Source: Exophiala sp. HKRS030 (Eukaryota > Ascomycota > Eurotiomycetes > Chaetothyriales > Herpotrichiellaceae). From it: a stretch of 64,000 nucleotides of DNA. Position 1 is the first letter of the stretch, and every line of letters starts with the position of its first letter. The notes beneath the pieces were generated by a model. That model searched no databases, was not told the DNA's origin, and saw only the letters and a list, made by a program, of their open reading frames with translations. Both the position numbers and the translations under genes were made by a program. The DNA is taken from positions 1,116,001 to 1,180,000 of the forward strand of contig JAHWDD010000009.1 in the NCBI GenBank assembly GCA_023897205.1, written 5' to 3'. Below, in pieces: positions 11,157-20,751 of this stretch.

Positions 11157-13586
11157 TCATTCCAAGTCATGAGCCAGATCCTGGACCCTCACCATGCCGC
11201 TGGCCCAACCCATGGCCGCCATGCCCGCGCAAGACGGGTTCGGGTTCCATTCCAACACGGTGACGCCTTGCTCTTCTTCAAAGATGACCTCTGCGGCCCC
11301 GGTGTCCTTGTGGGGCCCCTTTTTCTTGCTGTCGGGCATGTACGCCATGTTGATCTTTTCGGGCTTGAACCCTTCGTGGAACCTCGACACGCCGGGTCTG
11401 ACGTCGTGACCGTGGAAGAGGTCAATTTCTGTTTCTGGCTTTGTTTCCGCTTCCGCTTCTTCCTCTTCTCCGTCGTCGTATTCCTCCTCGTCGTCGTCTT
11501 CGGTCTGCGAGACCTGACGAGGTTCCGGACTTGCCGTTGTCGCTGTTCGCTTCGTATTTCCCGTACTCGTCAGAGGTCGCCAGTCGTACTCACATACCTT
11601 TTGTAGGTACGCCTGCACGGCCTTCCCCGGGTCGTTCCTCCGGTACGGCAGGACTTTTCGCAGGTAGTTGGTCGCGTGGAGTTGACCTCTGGCGTTGCCG
11701 ACCAGGACGCAAGGGTGGTGAGGCGAGCCGGACAGGGCGGTGGCGGTGCCGGCCTGGTCGGGCAGCTTGGCGATGCGCAGGCTCACGTGGAACTGGCGGA
11801 CGTGGTGGCAGGACAGGAACGTGGCCGACTGCGTGTCCATGCGCGTGCTGCCGACGCGGTCGAGGCCCGTGATGAAGCTCCGCGTGAAGGGGGCGAAGTG
11901 GATGTCCCGGGCCGGGAAGCAGGCCCGCGTGACGGTGACCTTGTCCTGCGCCGGCGCGCGGAGGTCCGTGAGGGCGATGTCGCCGGCCGACGAGGCCGTG
12001 GCGACGAAGGGGGCGAGGTGGACCGGGGAGGCGGCGCTCAGGGACGTGATGTACGTGTTGTGGATCCGGTGTGTCGCGTAGCTTCGTGGCGGGTCGACAT
12101 GGTCCGGGTCCGAGAGGTCGAAGAGGTGGACGGTGCCGTCTGCCGCGCCTAGGATGAGGTCCGTCGGCGTGGCGAAAGTGAGCGTGGTGAAGACCGTGTC
12201 TCCAGGTGGGGACAAGGTGAGTCCGGCGCGTTCGGCTTTCAGGGCGACGACGACGGGACTGGTCAATTGTGCTGGGATGGCGAAAACGTGTACCTTGCCG
12301 TCGGTGGAAAGAATGGCCAGGATACCTATGGTGGATGCTGTCGCCGTGGAGGTTGCTGTTGTCGTTGACGGAGTCATCTGGGTTGATGGACACCATCTCA
12401 TGGCGCGAATGTTGCCGCACTCTGTGCCCATGACGGTACAGAGTTTTGGCTTGAGATTCATTGCAATGGTCCGTATCCCTGGAGTCGGAGTGGGTTTGGT
12501 AGGGAATGCCCAGATCTGAATCGCCGAGGGGTACGGTGGTGACGGATGGAATGCTGCTCGCAAGTTCTCCTCCTTTTCGTGTTGTCGTCTCTGGTGAGAT
12601 GTGCATCTGGTGGCCATGGCCAAGTATTGAGCGTCCTGCTGTTGAGGAGCCCACGCCAGACAGTTGATCTTTTCGCCAGCATTGATAAGCCAGCCTTCAT
12701 GATAACGTTGACCCGTCTGGGACGCCTGGTCCACTTCAGCATCGCGAAACTTCGGCCATGCCCAACCGAAATCCATCGGGAAATTGTAATCCAATGGATA
12801 CTGCTGTTGGCGACCAAACGGTCCAAGGACGACAGAATGAGAAGGTCTATGACGGTGAAGATAACGCTCATAAAGTTCTTGGTGTTCGAGTGGCTTCAGG
12901 ATCTGACGATTGAGTATCAGGTCGACGATGGATTCAGGTAGTCTTGGTGGAAGGATGTGGAAGTTTGGGTTCGTGGAAGAATCTGACCCTTTATCTCGTC
13001 TTCTTTGTTCGGCTCGCTGGAGTGCGATAGATAGGGTCTTACGACTTGGGAGCGTCACGTCGCGTCCCAGCAACCAGGTATCCCGAGCGTCGAGGGTATC
13101 TTCCAAGTCCTCTACATCGGGTCCAAACATATGATGATACACTAGGCTCTTTGCACCTTTGGCGTTGAGAGGTGCAAGGCCCCGAGAATGGATTGTTGAT
13201 GTCGTTGTTGTAGTAGTTGAGTTGCCTACCCCTGCCCCTGTCCCAGTAGCAGATCGGCGACGATTCGTTCGAAATGGCACGTTTCCCAGTGTATGGCCAT
13301 CGGACACCACGCTCATGTTATCTTCATCTTCATTTGGTGTTTGAACATCTGACGCTTGGGACTGAATGTCAGAAGCATCGGAAGCGTCGTCATCCTCATC
13401 GAATGAGCCTTCAGCATCCTGCGTGACGTTTTCCGGTTTCTCGATCCTTTGCTCTTCGTCTGGACTTGATCCTGACGACTCTGAAGAGGCTCGTAGAATC
13501 CGAAGAGTGTCCTTGTCCCATCCGTCATTGGCGTATTTTGGATTCACTTTACGTTCGCGACCCGATCGCCGGGTTCTGGGCGACAT
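11157..13586 (-). CDS. WD40-repeat protein, probable TFIIIC subunit (Tfc6-like)
   Basis: Single long exon of 809 residues. It starts MSPRTRRSGRERKVNPKYANDGWDKDTL, a basic AT-hook-like N-terminus, followed by a Ser/Glu/Asp-rich region. From about residue 270 it shows weak WD40-like units: GWLINAGEKINCLAWAP, PSAIQIWAFP, GNIRAMRWCPS, LILGAADGTVHLFDLSD, IALTDLRAP and LVGNARGQLHATNYLRK. The C-terminus carries an acidic run (EDDDEEEYDDGEEEEAE) and ends in EWNPNP and HDLE. Overall organisation matches Tfc6/Sfc6, which with Tfc3 contacts the B box of RNA polymerase III promoters (family knowledge). The ATG at 13586 is the first ATG in frame. A different nuclear WD40 protein is possible. Confidence 0.68.
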   Translation of the reverse strand: MSPRTRRSGRERKVNPKYANDGWDKDTLRILRASSESSGSSPDEEQRIEKPENVTQDAEGSFDEDDDASDASDIQSQASDVQTPNEDEDNMSVVSDGHTLGNVPFRTNRRRSATGTGAGVGNSTTTTTTSTIHSRGLAPLNAKGAKSLVYHHMFGPDVEDLEDTLDARDTWLLGRDVTLPSRKTLSIALQRAEQRRRDKGSDSSTNPNFHILPPRLPESIVDLILNRQILKPLEHQELYERYLHRHRPSHSVVLGPFGRQQQYPLDYNFPMDFGWAWPKFRDAEVDQASQTGQRYHEGWLINAGEKINCLAWAPQQQDAQYLAMATRCTSHQRRQHEKEENLRAAFHPSPPYPSAIQIWAFPTKPTPTPGIRTIAMNLKPKLCTVMGTECGNIRAMRWCPSTQMTPSTTTATSTATASTIGILAILSTDGKVHVFAIPAQLTSPVVVALKAERAGLTLSPPGDTVFTTLTFATPTDLILGAADGTVHLFDLSDPDHVDPPRSYATHRIHNTYITSLSAASPVHLAPFVATASSAGDIALTDLRAPAQDKVTVTRACFPARDIHFAPFTRSFITGLDRVGSTRMDTQSATFLSCHHVRQFHVSLRIAKLPDQAGTATALSGSPHHPCVLVGNARGQLHATNYLRKVLPYRRNDPGKAVQAYLQKVCEYDWRPLTSTGNTKRTATTASPEPRQVSQTEDDDEEEYDDGEEEEAEAETKPETEIDLFHGHDVRPGVSRFHEGFKPEKINMAYMPDSKKKGPHKDTGAAEVIFEEEQGVTVLEWNPNPSCAGMAAMGWASGMVRVQDLAHDLE

Positions 13587-15144
13587 GATGTTCGATATTG
13601 CCCTCAGGCTGTAGATAGAGGATTCCGCCGTTAGTGACAATGAGCGAGCATGATCAGACCCACCGCATTGCTCACAATTGGACGTTTTTAACTGAGTAGA
13701 CCAGTTAACGATCGAGACAGGGGAGTTGGGGGCTGTACGTGATCACAAGTTGACAGACGGCGGGCAAAATGGGGCTTGCAGATCTTGTGTTGATGGGCAG
13801 GGCTGGCGAAAGAACAAGCACCGTGTGGTCATGTTGTGTGTCTAGCTCTTGCTGATGTGGACACGCGTGTATAATGAGATCATGTCAGTCCACCCATGTT
13901 AACTGCGAATTGAAGACGTGGTGATGGATGAATCAAAACAGTGGCCCATCGAGACTGTTAAAGAAATTTATTCGGTCTGGCAGGGTCATCTTGGCAACTT
14001 TGGGAGAAATATCTGCACTGGATGGTCAGGTCAATCAAAATTTGTTCGGTCAGACCATTAGATTGATTTTCCAACAAGTCACCAAAAAAGACTTGAATGA
14101 GGTTCTTAATCACATACTCTGTACAGACATAACAGAAAGTGGCTAATTAGTATCAAGATCATCAATTTGTGCGCCATCTTGCTCGACTCCTTTAATCAAC
14201 TAATCGTCACAACAAAGTGTTCAGTCGGATGATACTCTCAAGATGATCAATTCGATCGCTGGAGGTAAAACAATGTCCTTTGGTCTTTGGGGTGATGCCG
14301 TGCTTTCTGACTCCGGTCGATGATCAAATATTGCTGACTGCGTATGAAGTACTCGTACCCGTACAACTCTTTTAGGAACAACATTACGAATACTCGCCAA
14401 CAGCCTCTCCTCGGTGAATGCAGGACACGTCAGATATGTTGCCCAGACATGTATAGAGAGTATCAATTTGCGATCAAGAAATACAAGGTAAGATCCTACG
14501 ACTCCAATTGACGATGCCCAGAAGGACGGTGCGTTGTCCCAAGGGCATCGACGCGCAAGATGAGATGCAGCAAGTGTACGGAGTATATCAAAAGGGTAGT
14601 TGGAATCATGTCGGCGGATCGGAGGCCGGGTACCGCTCGAGCGTTCCTATTGGCACACAAGGGAGGTATACACCGGGGCCCAACGTCGGGGGGTGGTATG
14701 GAGTACAAGGACTACGTATCCTCCCAAGACTTTTCTGCCCTGGACGCCTCAAAGCAATTCCTGGCGGATCTTCCAATCAACCATGACAACAGGCCAGAAA
14801 TACCTCTATCTCGATTCGCCGGACTGATGGTGACCAGTCCATGTCCGGACTATTCTTGGTTGACAATGCCCCATTTGGGTACTGCCACATTTCTGATACC
14901 AACGAATTCGAGTATTCATTCGGCCCCCCTTTGGGCGATCGGCGGACTTTGGCATTTTGTCTCTTGAATACTCCGTAATATCCATCATGTTTCAAAAGGA
15001 CCTCTGTCATCCCCAGCTCATCATCATCTTCTCTTGCTTCTCTCTTCTTCGACTGTATTTTTTTCCCGGCGGAGTTGAGCTCAAGTACTCCGTACACAAG
15101 AGCACGAACAACAACAAGCAAGGTATTCAATCCCAACCACAACC
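13587..15144. other. Intergenic with three TACGGAGTA/TACTCCGTA 9-mers
   Basis: About 1.55 kb between divergent genes. Exact copies of the 9-mer lie at 14577-14585, 14969-14977 and 15086-15094, the last just upstream of the cytochrome b561 gene. Short open frames around 13924 and 14220-14970 show no family signal. Confidence 0.55.
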
Positions 15145-16071
15145 ATGGCCCCAAGCACGTCAATCACGAGTATTCTCCTTTCCACAGCCTTGCTGGTGAC
15201 CACCACCAAAGCAAGCTGGGGCGGGTTCGGCAGCGGCAATGGGGACAATCCCTGGTCTAATGGCGACAACAACAACAACGACGGTGGCGGCGGCGACGGC
15301 AACGGTAACAGTGGCTCATCGTCATCGAGCGGCTCTACATTCGGTCAAGGCTCTCTTTTCAGTTCAGCAGGCGAATTCGACAAAGCCACACACATCCTCA
15401 TCGCCCACGCGGTCCTGGCGTCGCTGGTTTGGGTCCTGTTCATCCCATCCCTCGCCATCCTACTCCGGCTGAACATCAAGAACCCCATCATCTTGCGCAT
15501 CCACGCCGTCGGTCAGGTCCTCAGCTACACCCTCTTCATCGCCGCCGCGGGGTTAGGCATCTGGCTCGCCGAGCAATTCAAAGACTACGGCGTTTGGAAC
15601 GACCCTCATCCTCGCATGGGTCTGGCCGTCCTCGCCCTCGCCTTCTTCCAGCCCATCTTGGGCTACGTCCACCACCGCATCTACAAGAAACGCGCCGCCA
15701 AAGTCGAAGCCCGCCAACGCACCAAGGCACCCGGCAGGACCCCCATAGGCCGCACCCACCTCTGGCTCGGTCGCATCCTCATCGTCCTGGGAATCGTCAC
15801 GGGGGGGCTGGGTATCAAGTTGGCGTCGGAAAGCCCATTCCAGACGGACTCGCAGAGCAGGACGGCCAAGATTGTATACGCTGTCATAGCCGCCGTCATG
15901 TTTGCCTCGTACCTCTTCTTCGTGGTCGCCTTTGAGATCCGTCGGGCGAGGCACGTCGGTCAGGAGCGACAGACCAGAGGCGACGCCGCCGCGGCCAGGA
16001 AAGAGACAGGCCCCCTACCGTCATACGACGAGAGTGAAGAGTCCCTCGGCCGTTCGACTCGATACCGATAG
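15145..16071 (+). CDS. Secreted/membrane cytochrome b561-domain protein
   Basis: Predicted haem-b electron-transfer membrane protein, 308 residues, single exon. An N-terminal signal peptide (residues 1 to about 24, ending near TTTKAS) is followed by a Gly/Asn/Ser low-complexity stretch (about 25-70). Then come five to six hydrophobic helices: HILIAHAVLASLVWVLFIPSL, IHAVGQVLSYTLFIAAAGLGIWL, MGLAVLALAFFQPILGYVHH, HLWLGRILIVLGIVTGGLGI and AVIAAVMFASYLFFVVAF. Histidines at the expected haem-ligand positions are seen in IAHAV, RIHAVG, VHHR and THLWLG. No DOMON domain precedes the helices, so this is the short form of the fungal cellobiose-dehydrogenase-like/b561 family. The C-terminal tail is cytosolic and charged. 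The exact redox partner is unknown. Confidence 0.85.
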   Translation: MAPSTSITSILLSTALLVTTTKASWGGFGSGNGDNPWSNGDNNNNDGGGGDGNGNSGSSSSSGSTFGQGSLFSSAGEFDKATHILIAHAVLASLVWVLFIPSLAILLRLNIKNPIILRIHAVGQVLSYTLFIAAAGLGIWLAEQFKDYGVWNDPHPRMGLAVLALAFFQPILGYVHHRIYKKRAAKVEARQRTKAPGRTPIGRTHLWLGRILIVLGIVTGGLGIKLASESPFQTDSQSRTAKIVYAVIAAVMFASYLFFVVAFEIRRARHVGQERQTRGDAAAARKETGPLPSYDESEESLGRSTRYR

Positions 16072-16747
16072 ACTTGAAGTGACGGATAGAGACTGTCGAT
16101 CATTATTATGAACCCACAAAGAGATTGATCCATGGGGTATGTCGTAAGTGTAAGAGGCCCTCAGGGAGTATCGTTGGCTTGATGCGGAGCATGTGGACAG
16201 TGTAATTCTAATACTTTTTCATGACGATGAATGTTGCACGAGATGAAGAAATTTTGTTTAGCAAGATAGTCAAACAGTGAATATACCAAAGTCACTCAGC
16301 AAGCTGCCGTCTTTTCTTGCTTCGATCCAAGTCGTAGTCTACTTTCTTCTTTCCGATGCTCTCCTTGGCCTGCCACCGTCATAGTAGATCAGGTATTCGT
16401 ACAGTCGCCTGTGCAGTATCCCAAGCCTAGTACGTGAGGCAGCCTCACGGATCCACCCCGCATTTCAGGCCTACCATATTCGTACCTTGTACAGGGTTAA
16501 GTCGTAGCTACGAGGCCTACGAGTGTGTAGGTATACCGGACCGTGACTTTATATATTTACCTAGGTACCTCGAGAGTAAAGTGGTCGATTCCTTTATTCT
16601 CTCTCACACACACACGCGCGCACACCACGTTTTCGTTCTATACAGTACGTACGTCCGACTCTCTCTCCCACGGAACCTGTGATTACCGCATACGGCGTAC
16701 AGTGATCAGAGTCACCACGTAGTACTCCATACTCGATTCCAAAAGAG
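16072..16747. other. Intergenic with TACCTAGGTA palindrome
   Basis: Contains an exact 10-bp palindrome TACCTAGGTA at 16558-16567 and a short CA/CG alternating tract near 16607-16622. No gene seen. Confidence 0.5.
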
Positions 16748-17473
16748 ATGGCAGACATAATCGACCGCGGCTCACGTGGGACCAACCTCGTCGGCTCCGC
16801 CATCTTCATCGGCCTCCGCGCCTTGGATCCGTACCTACAACATCACCTCCTCCTCGACTCCCCCTTGCCAGGGTGGGCGCGCCGTCTGGGTCTCCCGACG
16901 CCACGACCGGTACTCACGGGCGGCGGACTCCTTCTGGCGAGAGGGACGGGCATGACGCCCTTCCAAAGCGTCATCTGAGCCATGTCGGTCGGTGGGGCGG
17001 CCAAGCACATCTTCTGGTGCGCCGCGGTCGCCAACGAGCCCATGACGCCCTCCGCGGCTCTCGTCGTGGGCCTGTTCAACCTGGCCTGCGACACGCTCAA
17101 CACGCTCGCGTTCGACCTCTGCGCCGAGAACCCGACGTACTACCACTTCCCATCATGGAGCGTCTACGTGGGAGGCGCCATGTACGCGGTTGGCGTCGCG
17201 TGCGAGACGGTCTGCGAGGTCCAGCGGAAACGGTTCAACGACGACCCCAGGAATCGAGGCAAGGTGTACAGTGGCGGGTTGTTTGGCGTCGTGCGACACC
17301 CACCCTACGCGGCCTTCACCCTGTGGCAGACGGGCTACGCGGTCGCCGCGGGAGGGCAGTTCGTGAATTCCTCGGTGCCCTCGCTCGACAGGTACATGAC
17401 CGAGCGGTACGGTGATCAATGGGCCCAGGTCAAGAAAAAGGTGCCGTACGCGTTGATGCCAGGCATCTGGTGA
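16748..17473 (+). pseudogene. Isoprenylcysteine-methyltransferase-like membrane protein interrupted by one in-frame TGA
   Basis: The two halves lie in the same frame: 16748..16978 (76 codons, ending in TGA at 16976-16978) and 16982..17473 (163 codons), separated only by TGA-GCC-ATG. The second half has the membrane-methyltransferase signature: hydrophobic helices, GGLFGVVRHPPYAAFTLWQTG, then YMTERYGDQWAQVKKKVPYALMPG. This is the ICMT/phospholipid-methyltransferase (DUF1295-like) C-terminal SAM-binding pattern. The first half supplies the N-terminal helix region. The reading frame is otherwise intact, with conservative protein-like composition on both sides. It may be a recent nonsense allele, a sequencing error, a readthrough or RNA-edited gene, or a shortened protein starting at the ATG at 16982 (163 residues). 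No GT-AG intron that would remove the TGA in frame was apparent. Confidence 0.72.
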
Positions 17474-17811
17474 TGGAGGGGGAAAGGGGACCTGCGGACT
17501 GTGGCACGTTACTTGACCTTCTTACAGTTTTCGATGCATGCGTCTCTCGTCTGCCAAAATGGGATTGAATTCTCTGAACAAAGTGTCCTGATCTTATTAG
17601 GTGATATTCCATATACAGTATCCAGAAAATTAAAGACTGATATCAATACTTTACAGGATTCAATTGTCTTGACGTTGCGGGCTTCTCCGCAAGCCGTTGG
17701 ATACGGAGTTCACGTATATATATATATATATATCAATGTGACACTTATCCTGAAATTCTTCGCGTGAATGGGCAGTGTGCCGATTAATTCGTTGGGAGTT
17801 CAGTCAACATA
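17474..17811. other. Short intergenic with (TA)n microsatellite
   Basis: A TA dinucleotide tract lies at about 17715-17733, and a near-match to the 9-mer (TACGGAGTT) near 17702. It contains the promoter of the short-chain dehydrogenase gene. Confidence 0.5.
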
Positions 17812-18642
17812 ATGGACGGAGCAGGCTTTGATACGAGTCTTGGATTTGAAGGGTCACACGTGTTGGTGACTGGGTCAAGTGGCGCCATCGGGTCGGTGGT
17901 TGTTCGAGCTTTTTTGTCTGCGGGAGCATTCGTTACTGCGTTTGACATTGCAGAGGCCAAATACGGCTTATCTCACGAAAGGCTGCAGTTCCAGAAAGTG
18001 GATATTACGGACGAAGTCGGGCTGGAACAGGGAATGGACAAGGCAAGAGAGAAGTTTGGAGTGATATCGACTTGCATAGCTGTCGCCGGGTTGGACCTGT
18101 CATATCTACCACATGTCTCCCTGGTCGATATGCCGCTGGCAGACTGGAAAAGAATCATGAACGTCAATGTCGATGGGACATTCTTGACATGTCGAGCATG
18201 GCTACGGGCTCTCCGCGACCATGCCACTGCGGACACAAAGAACATTTCCTCAGTTATATTTGGGTCCGAGGCTGGGAGATTTGGCGTCGCGGATTGTGCA
18301 CCATACGCGACATCGAAGGCAGCAATTCAATATGGCCTGGTGAAGTCACTTGCTCGAGACGCCGTGAATATCAACTCTAAATGCCGAATCAATGCCGTTG
18401 CACCAGGGCCTGTGGACACTGCTCAATTCAGGAAAGAGTGTGACGAGAGTGACCAATTATTGTGGCGCGAGGCTGAGGCGACAGTGGCTCTCAGGAGGAC
18501 GGTGGCTCCAGAAGCAGTTGCAAGGGCATGTCTCTTTCTGGCAAGTGATAACTATGCTGGGAATATCACTGGACAATTGCTGCCGGTAGATTGTGGAAAG
18601 AGTGGTACCTTGTTCTGGCTTCCAGGCGAGAAAGAGGCTTGA
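17812..18642 (+). CDS. Short-chain dehydrogenase/reductase (SDR)
   Basis: NAD(P)-dependent oxidoreductase, 276 residues, single exon. The Rossmann nucleotide-binding motif TGSSGAIG starts at residue 20; the Asp in AFDIAEAK after strand 2 suggests preference for NAD(H). The NAG-like motif is AVAG, and the active site has Ser152 (GSEAGR) with Tyr165-x-x-x-Lys169 (YATSK). The C-terminal RINAVAPGPVDT and FLASDNYAGNITGQLLPVDCG match classical SDRs. The substrate cannot be predicted. Length and complete motifs suggest an active enzyme. Confidence 0.92.
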   Translation: MDGAGFDTSLGFEGSHVLVTGSSGAIGSVVVRAFLSAGAFVTAFDIAEAKYGLSHERLQFQKVDITDEVGLEQGMDKAREKFGVISTCIAVAGLDLSYLPHVSLVDMPLADWKRIMNVNVDGTFLTCRAWLRALRDHATADTKNISSVIFGSEAGRFGVADCAPYATSKAAIQYGLVKSLARDAVNINSKCRINAVAPGPVDTAQFRKECDESDQLLWREAEATVALRRTVAPEAVARACLFLASDNYAGNITGQLLPVDCGKSGTLFWLPGEKEA

Positions 18643-20751
18643 TCATGTCCAGATCGTCTCTTTCTCGGCGCTAATTTGTATTAACTTGCCATGTTTCACT
18701 TCAAGGAATGTATTGATCAGGAAACGCGGTCAATGGCTGATGATAATGATATGGAGGTAGCAAGTCGGTCATGCTTTGGGGGGCAGCAATATCTCGGTCA
18801 CTCGAAATGTGTATTGTATTATAACCTGTACGAAAGGTTGGACGTTCTGGATGTGATCCTCGAGAAAGATGTCGGGCTTGTACTGCAAAGCAAAAGCCGA
18901 GAGAGCTCCGTAAGCGATGCCGACTGTCGAAAGCACATTAGCCCGTCACTGTTGGAATCGCACTTTATATTAGCCTAGAGTCTTATGTCGGGTTCCAGGA
19001 AGCCATCGCAAGAGTAAGTGGCGTGAGCCTGGCTCCCAGACTTTTAAATACCGTGCTTAGCATTCTTCTCGTTCTTCCCAGCCTTCCCAGGTTGATCAGA
19101 AAAACTCCCCAGCTATGTGCAGTAGTGTTTGTTGTGCCACAATGCTACAGCGTACATGGCTAGATGCGTCAGCTACTGGGTCTTATGTTGTTGGGAGTCG
19201 CCTCGGCTGCGGCTGGTCTTAGAAGCCCATCAATAATATTGCGAACAGGGCGTTAGGGTTGATAACACCAGTGGCGTGCTGAGCGCGTTCGACAAAGAAG
19301 TGACTTCTAGGGTATGTACTCGAGGAACAACTGCGCCGCACTGCTGTCAAGTGGGAAGGTTCACGAGCAAAATGAAAGCCTCACCTTCTTCACTGATCTG
19401 TACTCCGTGACGAGCAGTGTAATTTAGCTTCCCGGAAAGGTACAACGCTGTGTCTGGATAATTCAACCGCGAAAATCGACTTGACAAGGTGGTACTCTGG
19501 ACTCCGAAGCGCCAAGGGTGCAGCCGAGTTGCTCTTATGCAAGAGCAGGGTTACGAAATCTCTCAAGAAAACGAGTCGTTCCGAGAGACCGGTGGCGTTG
19601 ACAGGTGTGGTGGTGTGTTGCTGAGCGAGCGTGAAGCTGGCGTATCATATCAAGAAGGATCGTCGCAATCGGAGCGAATGATTTGCAAGGGTTCAACGCT
19701 TCTGTCTGGAGACGAGGGGAGTAGACGGGATCTCCATGCATGTAATGAGAATGATGAAATTGTGGCCATGAAGCTTGCTACTGAAGGGAGCATTTCGCAG
19801 TCATTGGTGGTGGATGGCAGAAATGAAGTCGCTCACAAGAAGAAACCACGCTGTCCTGATGAGAAGCGACGACAATGTGTCTTGATGGTGATTACTGATT
19901 ATTCTGTTCCGTATCTCGTACTCCGTACCTTGTTCGCGGATGGTAAGAGGCATACGACGCACAAGGCACACATTTGTCAATTAGAAGCGAAGTGCAAGTC
20001 TGGGGCGCAACAGGATCCAGGCTTCAGTCGCCGCTAAGGCCATTAAACTCTCTGCCTAAGATGAGGACAGAGGTTCTTATAGGCTTGTCCCAGAGACTCC
20101 GCGGGTTCAACCAGGGCTCACTGGGCGCTACTTGCAGCACCCACAGGGAGAACGACAGGCGTCCTACAGAAGCGTCTCCTCTTGCCTGCCTACAGTACAA
20201 TTACTGCCAATCTCTACTCCACACTTTCTTCTTCACACTCTTTGCCTACTCCATCGTTGGAACGCTCTGCGATTTGTCTACCACCTGAACAGTATCTCTG
20301 CACCACACACATTTACACACTCACCTATTCACCAAATCTCGACTACTACACAAACCCTGCTTCCTCGCTCGTCGCTTATCGTTAATACCTCAATCACATC
20401 GCGTAGGGAGGTCGACGATATAATTTTGGCGCATAGTTCGGCAAGGAGCTTCGCGTTGAAAACCTTCCAACGGTTCCGAGTCACTTGGTCCAAAATAGGC
20501 TGCGCTGAGAATCTCACCAGCCACACACTGTCCTGGCAAGACTTGTCCACGATTTCTTCGAAGTAAAGCGACGCCCTCTATCTCCTTCCGATTACATACA
20601 ATTGCTCTACGAAATTTCCTGCTTCACGATTCCTGTTACACACCTCCGTCGATCCTTTGACCTGACAAAAGTGGAGGCTTGGGAAAGAGATGGCGTAAAA
20701 GGCGGCGCAGATAACTGGATATTTCACATCAGGTAGTCGGGCCTTTTAACG
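18643..20751. other. Long intergenic region and 5' leader of the Mga2-like gene
   Basis: About 2.1 kb with no supported gene. One exact TACTCCGTA lies at 19919-19927. From about 20170 the DNA becomes CT-rich on the plus strand (leader-like). In this leader I see only one ATG, forming a two-codon uORF at 20690-20698. An open frame at about 19489-20037 lacks any recognisable domain. Confidence 0.5.
20690..20698 (+). promoter_or_regulatory. Minimal uORF ATG-GCG-TAA before the Mga2-like start
   Basis: A two-codon upstream reading frame ends 53 nt before the main ATG at 20752. It is the only ATG I find between about 20170 and the main start. Such minimal uORFs can throttle scanning ribosomes; whether it lies in the transcript depends on the unknown transcription start. 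Confidence 0.45.

Noticed and set aside
11590..12654. Minus-strand frame of 354 codons rich in His/Arg/Pro
   Set aside because: It overlaps the WD40 gene in another frame; the His/Arg/Pro bias is the usual shadow of GC-rich coding DNA.
16976..16978. TGA as a selenocysteine codon
   Set aside because: Most fungi, including known Pezizomycotina, lack the selenocysteine machinery, and no Cys-homologue context is seen.
19489..20037. Plus-strand frame of about 182 codons
   Set aside because: Begins at a non-ATG codon, has no recognisable domain and no intron signals; it lies in the leader/promoter region of the Mga2-like gene.
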